A DNA stretch of 64,000 nucleotides from Novosphingobium lentum NBRC 107847 (GTDB taxonomy: Bacteria; Pseudomonadota; Alphaproteobacteria; Sphingomonadales; Sphingomonadaceae). Positions 42,886 through 51,328 of this stretch are shown here, piece by piece. The DNA lies in assembly GCF_001590965.1 (NCBI RefSeq), contig NZ_BCTW01000005.1, positions 62,001 through 126,000 on the forward strand. The letters are read 5' to 3'. The notes below the pieces were generated by a model. That model was not told the origin of the DNA. It made no database searches and was given only the letters and a program-made list of their open reading frames with translations. The translations under genes and the position numbers were made by a program. The stretch's first letter is position 1. Every line of letters starts with the position of its first letter.

Positions 42886-43831
42886 CGGTCCGCGCAAGAA
42901 ACGCGTCGATCGCGGCGTTGACGGCGGCGGGTGCTTCCCACGGCACAAAATGCCCGCAATCGGGCACTTTGACCAAGGTCAGGTCGTCGATGATGTTGTC
43001 CAGCCCGTCGATGTTGGCGGGCGGCAATGCCAGGTCGTCCAGCGCCCAGATCACCAGCGTCGGGATCTTCAGCGGCGGCAGCGACGGCGGGGTCCAGCCT
43101 GCGGGCGCGGACATCGGCGCGTCCATCGGCGGCACGTCGACCGGGCTGGCGCGATACCAGTTGAGCATGCCGAAACAGGCGTCGCGATCCTGCCAGTCGG
43201 CCAGCAGGGCATCGCGCTCGGCCACGCCCATCGCGCTCGATCGTTCCCACTTGATCGCCTTCATCAGGATGCCCGCGATGCCATGGTTGCGCACCAGCTG
43301 GTCATTGGCGGGATCGCGGAAGGCGCGCATGTACTGGCTGGCCGCGCGCTGCACCGGATCGGTATAGAGCAGCTTCTGGAAGATTGCGGGATGCGGCGCG
43401 TTGGCGATGACGCAGCGGGTGACGCGTCCGTTCATCGGGCCGCCCGCCTTCTGTCCGACCAGCGCCACGCCCCAGGCGATCGCGCCGCCCCAATCGTGGC
43501 CCAGGATGGTGAACTCGCCGACGCCCAGCGCATCGGCCAGCTGGAACACGTCGGCGATCAGCTTGTCGGGGGTGTAGCTCGCGACGTCCTGCGGCTTCGA
43601 CGATCCGCGGTAGCCGCGCTGGTCGGGCGCGATGCAGCGGAACCGGTCCGAAAGATGCGCGATCTGGTGGCGCCAGGTGCGGTGCGATTCGGGAAAGCCG
43701 TGGAGGAAGATCAGCGCAGGGGCATCGCGCGGCCCCGTATCGATCGTGTCGAGTTCGATGCCGTTGGCGAGCGTGACCCGCACTTGCGGCGGAAGCGTTG
43801 CGGTTCGGTCGGTCATGGCTTGATCTGTCAT
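42878..43831 (-). CDS. Alpha/beta hydrolase, epoxide-hydrolase-like
   Basis: A 317-residue protein. The oxyanion-hole motif is FLHGFPESHRTW, the nucleophile elbow GHDWGGAIAW (Asp nucleophile, as in epoxide hydrolases and dehalogenases), and the acid/base end VPDCGHFVPWEAP. A cap domain with a Tyr (LNWYRASPVD) fits epoxide hydrolase. Its ATG overlaps the pirin stop (ATGA). ATG 43816 is an alternative. Confidence 0.85.
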   Translation of the reverse strand: MTDQAMTDRTATLPPQVRVTLANGIELDTIDTGPRDAPALIFLHGFPESHRTWRHQIAHLSDRFRCIAPDQRGYRGSSKPQDVASYTPDKLIADVFQLADALGVGEFTILGHDWGGAIAWGVALVGQKAGGPMNGRVTRCVIANAPHPAIFQKLLYTDPVQRAASQYMRAFRDPANDQLVRNHGIAGILMKAIKWERSSAMGVAERDALLADWQDRDACFGMLNWYRASPVDVPPMDAPMSAPAGWTPPSLPPLKIPTLVIWALDDLALPPANIDGLDNIIDDLTLVKVPDCGHFVPWEAPAAVNAAIDAFLARTDG

Positions 43832-44742
43832 GGATAGCTCACCGTCTTGGCCACTTCGGGCAGGGGGATGAATTCTTGCGTGTCGCCGGGGACCGTGGGG
43901 AATCGCCCGCCGCGCCAGTCGGCCTTGGCCTGGTTGATCCGGTCGCGCGAGGAGCTGACGAAGTTCCACCACACATGGCGCGGGGTGGCAAACGCCTCGC
44001 CGCCCAGCAGCATCACCCGCCCGCCGCGCTGCGAGGCGAGTGTCAGCGCCGCGCCCGGCGCGAGTACGGTCAGTTCGTAAAGTCCGAGCACCTGCCCACT
44101 AATCGTCGCCTCGCCGCCCACCAGCATCACCGCGCGCTCGTCCGCTTCGGCATCGACCGGCAGCGATCCGCCCGGCGCCAGCACGATCTCGGCATAGATC
44201 GTCGCGGCGTGCTGCGTGGTCGGCGCGGTTGCGCCCCACAGCGTGCCCATGATCACCCGCGCCGTGGCGCAAGGGTCCTCGACCAGCGGCAGGTCGGCGT
44301 GCGCCTCGAACGCCGGGGCGATCTCCTCGCGCCCGTCGGGCAGCGCGAGCCAGGTCTGCATGCCGTACAAGTGTGGCCCCTTTCCGTCGCTGCCGTGCCG
44401 TTCCGCCTGCGGGCTGCGCTCGGAATGGACGATGCCCGATCCGGCGGTCATCAGGTTGACCTGTCCGGGGCGGATCGTGGCGAACGTGCCCAGGCTGTCG
44501 CGATGATCGATCGCGCCCCCAAACTCCCCGGCGAACAGCCAGGTGACCGTCGCGAGATTGATGTGCGGATGCGGGCGCACGTCCATCGCCTCGCTGGGGG
44601 CGAGCACCGCCGGGCCGAACTGGTCGACAAAAATGAACGGCCCGACCATCGTGCGTGTCCGCGACGGAATCGCGCGGCGCACCTGGAACGCGCCCAGATC
44701 GTGGGTGACGGGGACGATCGTCTGCAGGATCGGTTCGGTCAT
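43828..44742 (-). CDS. Pirin-family bicupin
   Basis: A 304-residue protein with the pirin N-terminal cupin: VGPFIFVDQFGP, the metal-ligand cluster DVRPHPHINLATVTWLF, and GSGIVHSERSP. Pirins are iron-binding; some oxidise quercetin and others modulate transcription. Start and stop are both overlapped by neighbours by four bases, so translation is coupled in this operon. Confidence 0.87.
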   Translation of the reverse strand: MTEPILQTIVPVTHDLGAFQVRRAIPSRTRTMVGPFIFVDQFGPAVLAPSEAMDVRPHPHINLATVTWLFAGEFGGAIDHRDSLGTFATIRPGQVNLMTAGSGIVHSERSPQAERHGSDGKGPHLYGMQTWLALPDGREEIAPAFEAHADLPLVEDPCATARVIMGTLWGATAPTTQHAATIYAEIVLAPGGSLPVDAEADERAVMLVGGEATISGQVLGLYELTVLAPGAALTLASQRGGRVMLLGGEAFATPRHVWWNFVSSSRDRINQAKADWRGGRFPTVPGDTQEFIPLPEVAKTVSYP

Positions 44743-45230
44743 GGGGCCTCCGCAAGGTTGAGCAGGGACAGGATGTCGCGCGGCACCACCGGTTCGTGCC
44801 AGCCGGCGATGTCGTCGCGGGAGAACCAGCGATGGTCCTGCATCACCGCGCGTTCCATGGCGGTGTGGCCGCTGGTATCGATCGCGCCCGACGCCACGCG
44901 GATCACGAAGAAACGTTCGTCCGCCGTCACCGGTTCCCCGTGGAAGGTGATGAAATCGTTGCCGCGCGCCGCGATCGGCTCACCCGGGTCGGCGGCGATT
45001 CCCGTTTCCTCCAGCAGCTCGCGCCGCGCCGCATCGGCAAAGTCCTCGCCCGGATCGCACTCACCGCCCGGCGTTGCCCAGAACGGCGGGCGATCGTCCG
45101 GGGTGAAGCGGAACAGCAGCAAGTGCTCCGCGCCATCCAGCAGCAGGATCCGCGCGGCACGGCGGATGCGGCGCGGTGCCTCGACCGGGGTCGCCTCGAC
45201 CGGGGCTGAGCGTGGGGCAGGGACGTCCAT
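44739..45230 (-). CDS. NUDIX hydrolase
   Basis: A 163-residue protein with a complete Nudix box: GGECDPGEDFADAARRELLE followed by ETGI (G-x5-E-x7-REx2EExGx-type). ILLLDGAEHLLLFRF is the first strand. The substrate, a nucleoside diphosphate linked to X, is unknown. It is first in the four-gene overlapped series, and the slipin gene is 12 bp upstream, so all five may be cotranscribed. Confidence 0.87.
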   Translation of the reverse strand: MDVPAPRSAPVEATPVEAPRRIRRAARILLLDGAEHLLLFRFTPDDRPPFWATPGGECDPGEDFADAARRELLEETGIAADPGEPIAARGNDFITFHGEPVTADERFFVIRVASGAIDTSGHTAMERAVMQDHRWFSRDDIAGWHEPVVPRDILSLLNLAEAP

Positions 45231-45242
45231 CGCAACCCGCCG

Positions 45243-46010
45243 TCAGCTCGCGGCGATCTTCTTGGCGGCTTCGAGCAGTTCGGTGGGGAACATCGCGATG
45301 ATCGTGGAATTGTGCTCCACACCGATCTCGGTCAGCGTCTGCAGGCGCCGCAGCTCGAGCGCGCCGGGCACGTCGCAGATGATCCGCGCGGCGTCCGCCA
45401 GCGTCTTGGATGCCTCGAACTCGCCTTCCGCCTTGATGATCCGCGCGCGCTTTTCGCGGACCGCCTCGGCCTCGCGCGCGATCGCGCGCTGCATCTGTTC
45501 GGGGATGTCGAGATCCTTGATCTCCACCGCATCGACCACCACGCCCCACTGCACGCAGGTCTTGGCCAGCAGGTCGAGCAGCCGCGAATTGATCGTGGTG
45601 CGTTCCTTCAGCATCTGGTCGAGATCGCTTTGCCCGATCGCATCGCGCATGCCCGTCTCAGCCGCCTGGATCACCGCCGACTGCCAGTTGACGACCGATG
45701 TCACCACCAGCTTGGGCTCCACCGCGCGATACCACAGCACGGCATTGACGCGCACCGCCACGCCATCGCGCGTCACGGTCTCCTGCGTGGCGAGCGCGAA
45801 CGTCACCGTGCGCAAGTCCACTTTCACCACGCGGTCGATCAGCGGGATCAGCCAGAACCAGCCCGGCCCCTTGGTTTCCACCAGCCGCCCCAGCCGGAAC
45901 ACCACGCCGCGCTGGTATTCCTGGTTGATGCCGAACGATTTCAGCGCCAGCAGCACAAGGATCGCGATCAGAAACAGCCCGAAGCCCGACATCGTGGCAA
46001 ACATGCGCAT
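45243..46010 (-). CDS. Slipin, SPFH/stomatin-domain membrane protein
   Basis: A 255-residue protein with an N-terminal membrane helix (FGLFLIAILVLLALKSF), the SPFH core (EYQRGVVFRLGRLVETKGPGWFW, ATQETVTRDGVAVRVNAVLWY) and a charged coiled-coil tail (REAEAVREKRARIIKAEGEF). Such proteins organise membrane microdomains and often pair with an NfeD protease partner. No NfeD gene is seen beside it. Confidence 0.88.
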   Translation of the reverse strand: MRMFATMSGFGLFLIAILVLLALKSFGINQEYQRGVVFRLGRLVETKGPGWFWLIPLIDRVVKVDLRTVTFALATQETVTRDGVAVRVNAVLWYRAVEPKLVVTSVVNWQSAVIQAAETGMRDAIGQSDLDQMLKERTTINSRLLDLLAKTCVQWGVVVDAVEIKDLDIPEQMQRAIAREAEAVREKRARIIKAEGEFEASKTLADAARIICDVPGALELRRLQTLTEIGVEHNSTIIAMFPTELLEAAKKIAAS

Positions 46011-46056
46011 TCTCCCTGTCGGGCCGGAGATGAGTCCCCGCCCGTGCTTCGTCGCG

Positions 46057-46329
46057 TTATTCGCCGGGCGCCTTCGCCTTGATCGCCAGCGCGTGGACCC
46101 GCTGTCCGGGCAGGTCGCCCAGTGCGCGGTTGACCATGCGCTGGCGCTCCAGCCGCGAGACGCCGGCGAACGCCGCCGCCTCGATTTCCACGGTGAAATG
46201 CGATTCGCCGCTACCGTCGTGGCCCGAGTGGCCCGAGTGGCTGTCGCTGTCGTTGATCACCGCCAGCCGCCCCGGAGCGAAGGTTTCAACCAGTTTTCGT
46301 TCGATTTCGAGGGCAATCGGTCCCGTCAT
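46057..46329 (-). CDS. BolA-family protein
   Basis: A 90-residue protein: IALEIERKLVETFAPGRLAVINDSDSH, then a His/Gly/Ser-rich loop, then FTVEIEAAAFAGVSRLERQRMVNRAL and VHALAIKAKAP. The conserved C-terminal HALAIK is the BolA helix-strand with the His used in iron-sulfur binding with monothiol glutaredoxin. It diverges from the J-domain gene across 39 bp. Confidence 0.88.
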   Translation of the reverse strand: MTGPIALEIERKLVETFAPGRLAVINDSDSHSGHSGHDGSGESHFTVEIEAAAFAGVSRLERQRMVNRALGDLPGQRVHALAIKAKAPGE

Positions 46330-46368
46330 GACTTTCCTTCCGGCGCCTGTGCCACCATGTGGTAGCAC

Positions 46369-46959
46369 GTGAGACACGACAAGTTCCATGGCCGCATCGC
46401 AGGCACGGGGCGGCATTGCGATGCCCCCGGTTGCGACGAGCACGGCGAATTCCGCGCGCCCGGCTATGTTCCGCCGGGGTTCGACGGGCCCGGCCACTAC
46501 CGCTGGTTCTGCCTTGACCACGTGCGCGCGTTCAACGCCGGGTATGACTGGTTCGACGGGATGAGCGCCGAGGAAATCCTCGAAGCGCAGTCGCCCATCG
46601 CCGGCTGGGCGCGCGAAACCCGCGCGTTCCGCCCCGACGCCGGGATCGACCAGGCCCCGCGCTGGGCCGATTTCAGCGACCCGCTCGATGCGATCCAGCA
46701 ACGCGCCCGCATGCGCCGGGCCGCCGCGATGCAGACCGCCGACGCCGCGCGGCGCGGCATCGGCAAGGAAGACCGCCAGGCGTTCGAGGCACTGGGCCTT
46801 GGCTTCGACGCCGATCGCAAGGCCCTCCGCGCCCGCTATTCGGAACTCGTCCGCCGCTACCATCCCGACCGCAACGGCGGCGACCGCACCCACGAAGCGC
46901 GGCTGCAGCAAGTGGTCGAGGCGTATCAGCGGCTGAAGGGTTCGGGGTTGTTCGGGTGA
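46369..46959 (+). CDS. J-domain protein with N-terminal zinc-like motif
   Basis: A 196-residue protein. Its J domain is at the C-terminus (about residues 133-193: FEALGLGFDADRKALRARYSEL, YHPDRNGG with the HPD tripeptide), instead of the usual N-terminal position. The N-terminal part has a Cys/His group (HCDAPGCDEHG and FCLDHV) that could bind zinc. It likely stimulates a DnaK-type chaperone for a specific client. GTG 46369 is the start. Confidence 0.83.
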   Translation: MRHDKFHGRIAGTGRHCDAPGCDEHGEFRAPGYVPPGFDGPGHYRWFCLDHVRAFNAGYDWFDGMSAEEILEAQSPIAGWARETRAFRPDAGIDQAPRWADFSDPLDAIQQRARMRRAAAMQTADAARRGIGKEDRQAFEALGLGFDADRKALRARYSELVRRYHPDRNGGDRTHEARLQQVVEAYQRLKGSGLFG

Positions 46960-46986
46960 GGGGTGATCCATCGTGTGATTACGCTG

Positions 46987-47121
46987 AACCGCACATCCTG
47001 AGGAGCCGCTGAGCTTGTCGAAGTGGCGTCTCGAAGGACCGCCCGGTCGTTGGGCCGGTCGTTAGGGGCGGTGGTTCGAGACGGGCCTTCGACAGGCTCA
47101 GTCCCTCCTCACCATGAGCGG
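46987..47121. repeat. REP-like dispersed palindromic repeat, copy 3
   Basis: Two inverted arms as in copies 1, 2 and 4, with a longer central spacer that includes a short GGTCGTT duplication. It lies between convergent stops. Confidence 0.85.
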
Positions 47122-47145
47122 GTGTTCAATATTGAAACAATCCGC

Positions 47146-47943
47146 CTAAATCGAAAACCCGCCGTCGCTCACCAGCACGGTACCGGTGATCGTGGTGGCG
47201 AGGTCCGAAAGCAGGAACGCGATCTGGCCGGCGATTTCCTCGGCGGTGGCGAAACGGCCGAGCGCGGAGCCGGGCTGGCCCATCGCCGCAATCGCGGCCT
47301 CGCGGCTGCCGCTGCTGGCCACCAGTTCGCGAAATGCCTCGGTGTGGTCCCACATCGGGGTGTCGACTCCGCCCGGCGCGATGGCGTTGACGCGGATGCC
47401 CAGCGGACCGCCCTCGCGCCCGGCGATGCGCGCCATCTGCGCAACGGCGGCTTTCGACGCGCCGTAGTCGATCGGGCCGACGCCGCGCAGCCCGGCGACC
47501 GACGCGGTCAGCACGATGCTGCCGCCCGCCGGCTTTGCCTCGCTGGTGCGGCTCATGTTGCGCATCGCGCTGCGCAGGGCGAGGAACGTGCCGTCGAGAT
47601 TGACCGCCATGGTCTTGCGCCAGTCGGTGATGTCGGTGTCGACGATCGACTTGCCCGCGCCGGGGATGCCCGCGTTGATCACCGCGTGGTCGATCCGCGG
47701 CAGTTCACGCGACATCAGGCTCCACAACGATGGGTCGGCAACGTCGCCGCCATAGGGGCGCAGCTTGCAAGTCGGGCTGGGTTGGTCCTTCCACAACCGG
47801 TCCAGCGCGGGGCGGTCGCGGTCGATCAGCACGAGTTCGGCGATGCCCTGCGCCGCCAGCAGCCGCGCGGTGGCCGCGCCGATGCCCGATGCCGCGCCGG
47901 TGACCAGCGCGGTTTTGCCCGAAAAGTCTAGGATACCCGCCAT
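47146..47943 (-). CDS. Short-chain dehydrogenase/reductase
   Basis: A 265-residue classical SDR with TGAASGIGAATARLL (cofactor loop), LIDRDRPAL (Asp after beta-2, favouring NAD), NAGIPG, the catalytic Ser in VLTASVAG and YGASKAA (Tyr-x3-Lys), and ending in VSDGGFSI. The C-terminal motif is typical of the FabG/3-alpha-HSD-like group. The substrate is unknown. It is read on the same strand as the upstream response regulator, with a 19-bp gap to its stop. Confidence 0.87.
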   Translation of the reverse strand: MAGILDFSGKTALVTGAASGIGAATARLLAAQGIAELVLIDRDRPALDRLWKDQPSPTCKLRPYGGDVADPSLWSLMSRELPRIDHAVINAGIPGAGKSIVDTDITDWRKTMAVNLDGTFLALRSAMRNMSRTSEAKPAGGSIVLTASVAGLRGVGPIDYGASKAAVAQMARIAGREGGPLGIRVNAIAPGGVDTPMWDHTEAFRELVASSGSREAAIAAMGQPGSALGRFATAEEIAGQIAFLLSDLATTITGTVLVSDGGFSI

Positions 47944-47962
47944 TCCGGCAGGCTAGCCGGAT

Positions 47963-49381
47963 TCAGGCGGCGTTGTCGATGCCGAGTTCGCTCAGCTTGC
48001 GATACAGCGTCGATCGTCCGATGCCGAGCCGCCGCGCGACTTCGGTCATGCGCCCGCGATAGTGGCCGATGGCGAGGCGAATGACGTCGGCCTCGATCTC
48101 TTCGAGCGGGCGCAAGTTGCCGTCGGGCGCGTACAGCATCACCCCGCCGCCGTCCGATCCTTGCGAGGCGATCGCCGGAGCTTCACCCAGCATGCTGGAA
48201 AGGTTGGGGAAATCCTGTGCGGTCAGCGCCTCGCCGTCGCAGAACACGGCGGCGCGGAACAATGTGGCCTGCAACTGGCGGACATTGCCCGGCCAGTCGT
48301 ACGCCGAAAGCAGCGACAGCGCGCCATCGGTGATGCCGAGCGGGCGCAGTCCGGGCTGCTCGCCGATGCGGGCAAGGAAATGGCGGGCCAGCGCCGCGAT
48401 GTCGCCCAGCCGTTCGCGCAGCGCGGGGAGCGAGACGAGCACGGCGGACAGCGATTCGTACAGATCTGAGCGGAAATCGCCCGACGCGACCAGATCGCGC
48501 AACGGGCTGTTGCTCGCCGCGAAAATGCGCACATCGACGCGGAACGAATGGCGCGCGCCGATCGGCTGGACGTCGCCGCGCTGGAGCGAGGCGGCAAGGC
48601 GGTCCTGCACCGAAGGCGGCAGGCGATCGATTTCGTCGATCACCAAAGTGCCGCCGTCGGCATGTTGCAAAGCGCCGATATGCCGCTCGAACGCGCCGGG
48701 GAAGGCGCCCTTTTCGTGGCCGAACAGCGTCGATTCAAGCTGGTTGGCGGGCACTCCGCCGGCGTTGACGAAGCGCAGCGGCGCCTTGGCGCGCTGGCTG
48801 GCGGCGTGCATCGCGCGCACCAGCATTTCCTTGCCGCTGCCGGTCTCGCCCTCGATCAGCACCGGGCTGTGCGTGCGCGCGGCCTTGGCGGCAACGGCCA
48901 GCGCGGTGCGGAACGCCGATGAAGCGCCGATCATCGCATCGAAATCGAGCGTTGCGCCGATCTTCTCGGTCATCGGCTGAAGTTCGTCCGTCGGCGTTTC
49001 CAGCGTCGTGGCGGAGCGCAGGGCCTGGAGCAGGCGATCGGGCGCAACCGGCTTGATCAGGTAATCGGTCGCGCCGGCGCGCATCGCCTCCACCGCCAGC
49101 AGCGGCGAGGCGCTGGTGGTGAGCATCAGGATCGGCAGTGCGGGGCGGCGGGCCTTCAGCTCCGCGATCAGCGCGCAGGCATCGTCGCCCGGCACCCACT
49201 GGTCGAGGATGATGGCACCAAGCTGCATCCCCTGGCGCGTGCCAAGGGTCGCGATCGCGGTTTCCGAATCGCGGGCTATGATCGTACGCCAGCCTTCCCG
49301 CGCAGCCAGGGCCGAAATCAGCCGGCACTGCGCAGGTTCGTCGTCGATCAGCATCAGCAGGCGCGTCTCGGGTTCGGCCAT
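47963..49381 (-). CDS. NtrC-type response regulator with degenerate sigma-54 contact loop
   Basis: A 472-residue protein. Receiver domain: phosphoacceptor Asp 60, Lys 110 and acidic pair in LIDDEP. AAA+ domain: Walker A GETGSGKE (178-185), Walker B GGTLVIDEID and sensor YDWPGNVRQL. Fis-type helix-turn-helix at the C-terminus (MTEVARRLGIGRSTLYRKLSEL). The GAFTGA loop that contacts sigma-54 reads GAFPGA (225-230), and the usual Cys before it (vNCa) is Ala. It may therefore regulate sigma-70 promoters or act as a repressor. No histidine kinase gene is adjacent. Confidence 0.88.
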   Translation of the reverse strand: MAEPETRLLMLIDDEPAQCRLISALAAREGWRTIIARDSETAIATLGTRQGMQLGAIILDQWVPGDDACALIAELKARRPALPILMLTTSASPLLAVEAMRAGATDYLIKPVAPDRLLQALRSATTLETPTDELQPMTEKIGATLDFDAMIGASSAFRTALAVAAKAARTHSPVLIEGETGSGKEMLVRAMHAASQRAKAPLRFVNAGGVPANQLESTLFGHEKGAFPGAFERHIGALQHADGGTLVIDEIDRLPPSVQDRLAASLQRGDVQPIGARHSFRVDVRIFAASNSPLRDLVASGDFRSDLYESLSAVLVSLPALRERLGDIAALARHFLARIGEQPGLRPLGITDGALSLLSAYDWPGNVRQLQATLFRAAVFCDGEALTAQDFPNLSSMLGEAPAIASQGSDGGGVMLYAPDGNLRPLEEIEADVIRLAIGHYRGRMTEVARRLGIGRSTLYRKLSELGIDNAA

Positions 49382-49568
49382 TGTCTCCCCGTCTTTCCGT
49401 CAGGCGATGGGCCTAGCGCCTTTGGGTAAAGAGCGGATTAAGCAGCGGATGGACTTCGAACGCACTGGCCCCTTGAGTGTGGCCGTTTCGGACGATAGAC
49501 GGACGTTCGGTTCGGCGCGGCCGCTTGCGCTGCGCCACGCATGACAAGAAACCAGCATGGGGAAGACA

Positions 49569-49694
49569 ATGGCATCCGCAAACGACATGAAGGCCGCCAC
49601 CGCGACCTATTCCAGCTTCATCAACGTGGTGAAGGTGTCCGTGCCGGTTATCGCGATCATCGCTGCGATCGTCGTCCTGATCATCGCGCGCTGA
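49569..49694 (+). CDS. aa3-type cytochrome c oxidase subunit IV
   Basis: A 41-residue single-span protein, too short for most gene finders: MASANDMKAATATYSSFINV, then the helix VPVIAIIAAIVVLIIAR. The DMKA...TY..F pattern followed by one helix is the alphaproteobacterial oxidase subunit IV form (PF07835-like). GGGGAAG precedes ATG 49569; ATG 49557 is also in frame. It is far from oxidase genes here; pntAA begins 8 bp downstream. Confidence 0.72.
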   Translation: MASANDMKAATATYSSFINVVKVSVPVIAIIAAIVVLIIAR

Positions 49695-49701
49695 TCGCGG
49701 C

Positions 49702-50832
49702 GTGACCGCACCGATTCGGATCGCCGTTCTTCGCGAACGGGCGACTGGCGAAACGCGCGTCGGCGCGACGCCGGAAACGGCCAAGAAGTTCATCGCGCTG
49801 GGCGCCGAAGTCGTGGTCGAAGCCGGAGCGGGCCTGACCGCCTCGATCGCCGACGCCGATTATGCGGCCGTGGGCGCGAGCATCGTGGCCGATGGCGCGG
49901 CCAGCGGTGCCGACATCGTGCTGGGCGTGCAGGGGCCGGACGTGGCCACGCTGGCGGGTGCGAAACCCGGCGCGTGGATCGTCGCCGGGCTCGATCCGTT
50001 CGGCCAGCGCCCCCGGATCGACGGCTACGCGGCCGCCGGGTTCGAGGCGCTGGCGATGGAGTTCATGCCGCGCATCACCCGCGCGCAGTCGATGGACATC
50101 CTCTCGTCGCAATCGAACCTGGCCGGCTACAAGGCGGTGATCTCCGCCGCTGAAGCCTATGGCCGCGCCTTCCCGATGATGATGACCGCCGCCGGTACGA
50201 TCACCGCAGCGCGCGCGTTCATCATGGGCGTGGGCGTGGCAGGGCTGCAGGCGATCGCCACCGCGCGTCGGCTGGGGGCGCAGGTTTCCGCCACCGACGT
50301 GCGTTCGGCCACCAAGGAACAGATCCAGTCGCTGGGCGCCAAGCCGATCTTCGTCGACAGCGTTGCGGGTATCGAGGGCGAGGGCGCGGGCGGCTATGCC
50401 ACCGAAATGTCCGAGGAATACCAGAAGGCCCAGGCCGAGCTGGTGTCGGCGCACATCGCCAAGCAGGACATCGTCATCACGACGGCCTTGATCCCGGGCC
50501 GCGCTGCTCCCCGGCTGGTCACCGACGCGCAGATCGCCACGATGAAGCCGGGCAGCGTGATCTTCGATCTCGCGGTGGCGCAAGGCGGCAATGTCGAAGG
50601 CTCGGTCGCGGACGAGACGGTGGTGCGCCACGGCGTGAAGATCATCGGCTATGCCAACACGCCGACGCACCTCGCGGCGGATGCCTCGGCGCTGTTTTCG
50701 CGGAATTTGTACAACTTCCTGTCCGCGTTCTGGGACAAGGAACAGGGCCGCCCTGTGCTGGACGAGGAAATCGGCAACGCCGTGCGGCTGACGCTGGGCG
50801 GCAAAGTGGTCAGCGAGAGGCTGCTGGCGTGA
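49702..50832 (+). CDS. pntAA: NAD(P) transhydrogenase alpha subunit, part 1 (soluble NAD-binding)
   Basis: A 376-residue protein, domain I only (no membrane part), as in the three-gene form of alphaproteobacteria. It has RIAVLRERATGETRVGATPETAKKF, RAQSMDILSSQSNLAGYKAV, the nucleotide fold GVGVAGLQAIATARRLGAQV, and IKE-equivalent AGYATEMSEEY. GTG 49702 is the start. The next pnt gene is almost 500 bp away because a DUF559 gene and repeats are inserted. Confidence 0.93.
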   Translation: MTAPIRIAVLRERATGETRVGATPETAKKFIALGAEVVVEAGAGLTASIADADYAAVGASIVADGAASGADIVLGVQGPDVATLAGAKPGAWIVAGLDPFGQRPRIDGYAAAGFEALAMEFMPRITRAQSMDILSSQSNLAGYKAVISAAEAYGRAFPMMMTAAGTITAARAFIMGVGVAGLQAIATARRLGAQVSATDVRSATKEQIQSLGAKPIFVDSVAGIEGEGAGGYATEMSEEYQKAQAELVSAHIAKQDIVITTALIPGRAAPRLVTDAQIATMKPGSVIFDLAVAQGGNVEGSVADETVVRHGVKIIGYANTPTHLAADASALFSRNLYNFLSAFWDKEQGRPVLDEEIGNAVRLTLGGKVVSERLLA

Positions 50833-50851
50833 GCGACCATGTCCTGACTGT

Positions 50852-50901
50852 GAGTCTCCCCCTGTGGGGGAGGTGGCAGCCCGAAGGGCTGTCGGAGGGG
50901 G
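50852..50901. repeat. Left inverted repeat of the DUF559 cassette
   Basis: A 50-bp sequence with two hairpins: CCCCC/GGGGG and CAGCCC-GAA-GGGCTG. It matches the reverse complement of 51259-51308 at 45 positions. In the second hairpin the inner pair is C-G here and G-C in the right copy, a compensatory change. Confidence 0.85.
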
Positions 50902-50907
50902 TCTGTC

Positions 50908-51327
50908 ATGCAAACCCACTCGCCTGAAGCCCTCACGGCTGCCCGAAAATTGCGACGCCAGATGTCATTGCCGGAAGGGCTGTTGTGGCAGCAGTTGCGC
51001 ATGCGGCCGGCGGGATTGAAGTTCCGCAATCAGCACCCGGTCGCCGGGATGGTTGTGGATTTCTATTGCGCAAGCAGACAACTCGTCGTCGAAATCGATG
51101 GTATCTCGCACGACATGGGCGATAATCCAGTGCGCGATTTGCGACGGGACGCTTTCCTGCAATCGCTCGGATACCGTGTAGTTCGTATCTTGGCTGCCGA
51201 TGTGTTGCGCGACCCGGCTGACGTTGCCGCGTCGATAGTTTCGCTCTGCAGCGACATTCCCCCTCCGTCAGCGCTTCGCGCTGCCACCTCCCCCAAGGGG
51301 GGAGACTCTTCTGGAGTCGCTTGCTGA
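50908..51327 (+). CDS. DUF559 endonuclease-like protein
   Basis: A 139-residue protein of the Vsr-like/PD-(D/E)xK superfamily branch. RKLRRQMSLPEGLLWQQLR is the DNA-contact-like start. The nuclease core is PVAGMVVDFYCASRQLVVEIDG (D...E-x-D) and LQSLGYRVVRILAADVLRD. The last 22 or so residues (PPPSALRAATSPKGG...) are encoded by the right inverted repeat, so the repeat has become part of the gene. It sits between pntAA and pntAB on the same strand, and its TGA ends one base before the pntAB start. Its function is unknown; it may act on the repeats that flank it. Confidence 0.82.
   Translation: MQTHSPEALTAARKLRRQMSLPEGLLWQQLRMRPAGLKFRNQHPVAGMVVDFYCASRQLVVEIDGISHDMGDNPVRDLRRDAFLQSLGYRVVRILAADVLRDPADVAASIVSLCSDIPPPSALRAATSPKGGDSSGVAC
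51259..51308. repeat. Right inverted repeat of the DUF559 cassette
   Basis: Reverse-complement partner of 50852-50901, with hairpin CAGCGC-GAA-GCGCTG. It overlaps the 3' part of the DUF559 coding sequence. Confidence 0.85.
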
Positions 51328-51328
51328 T

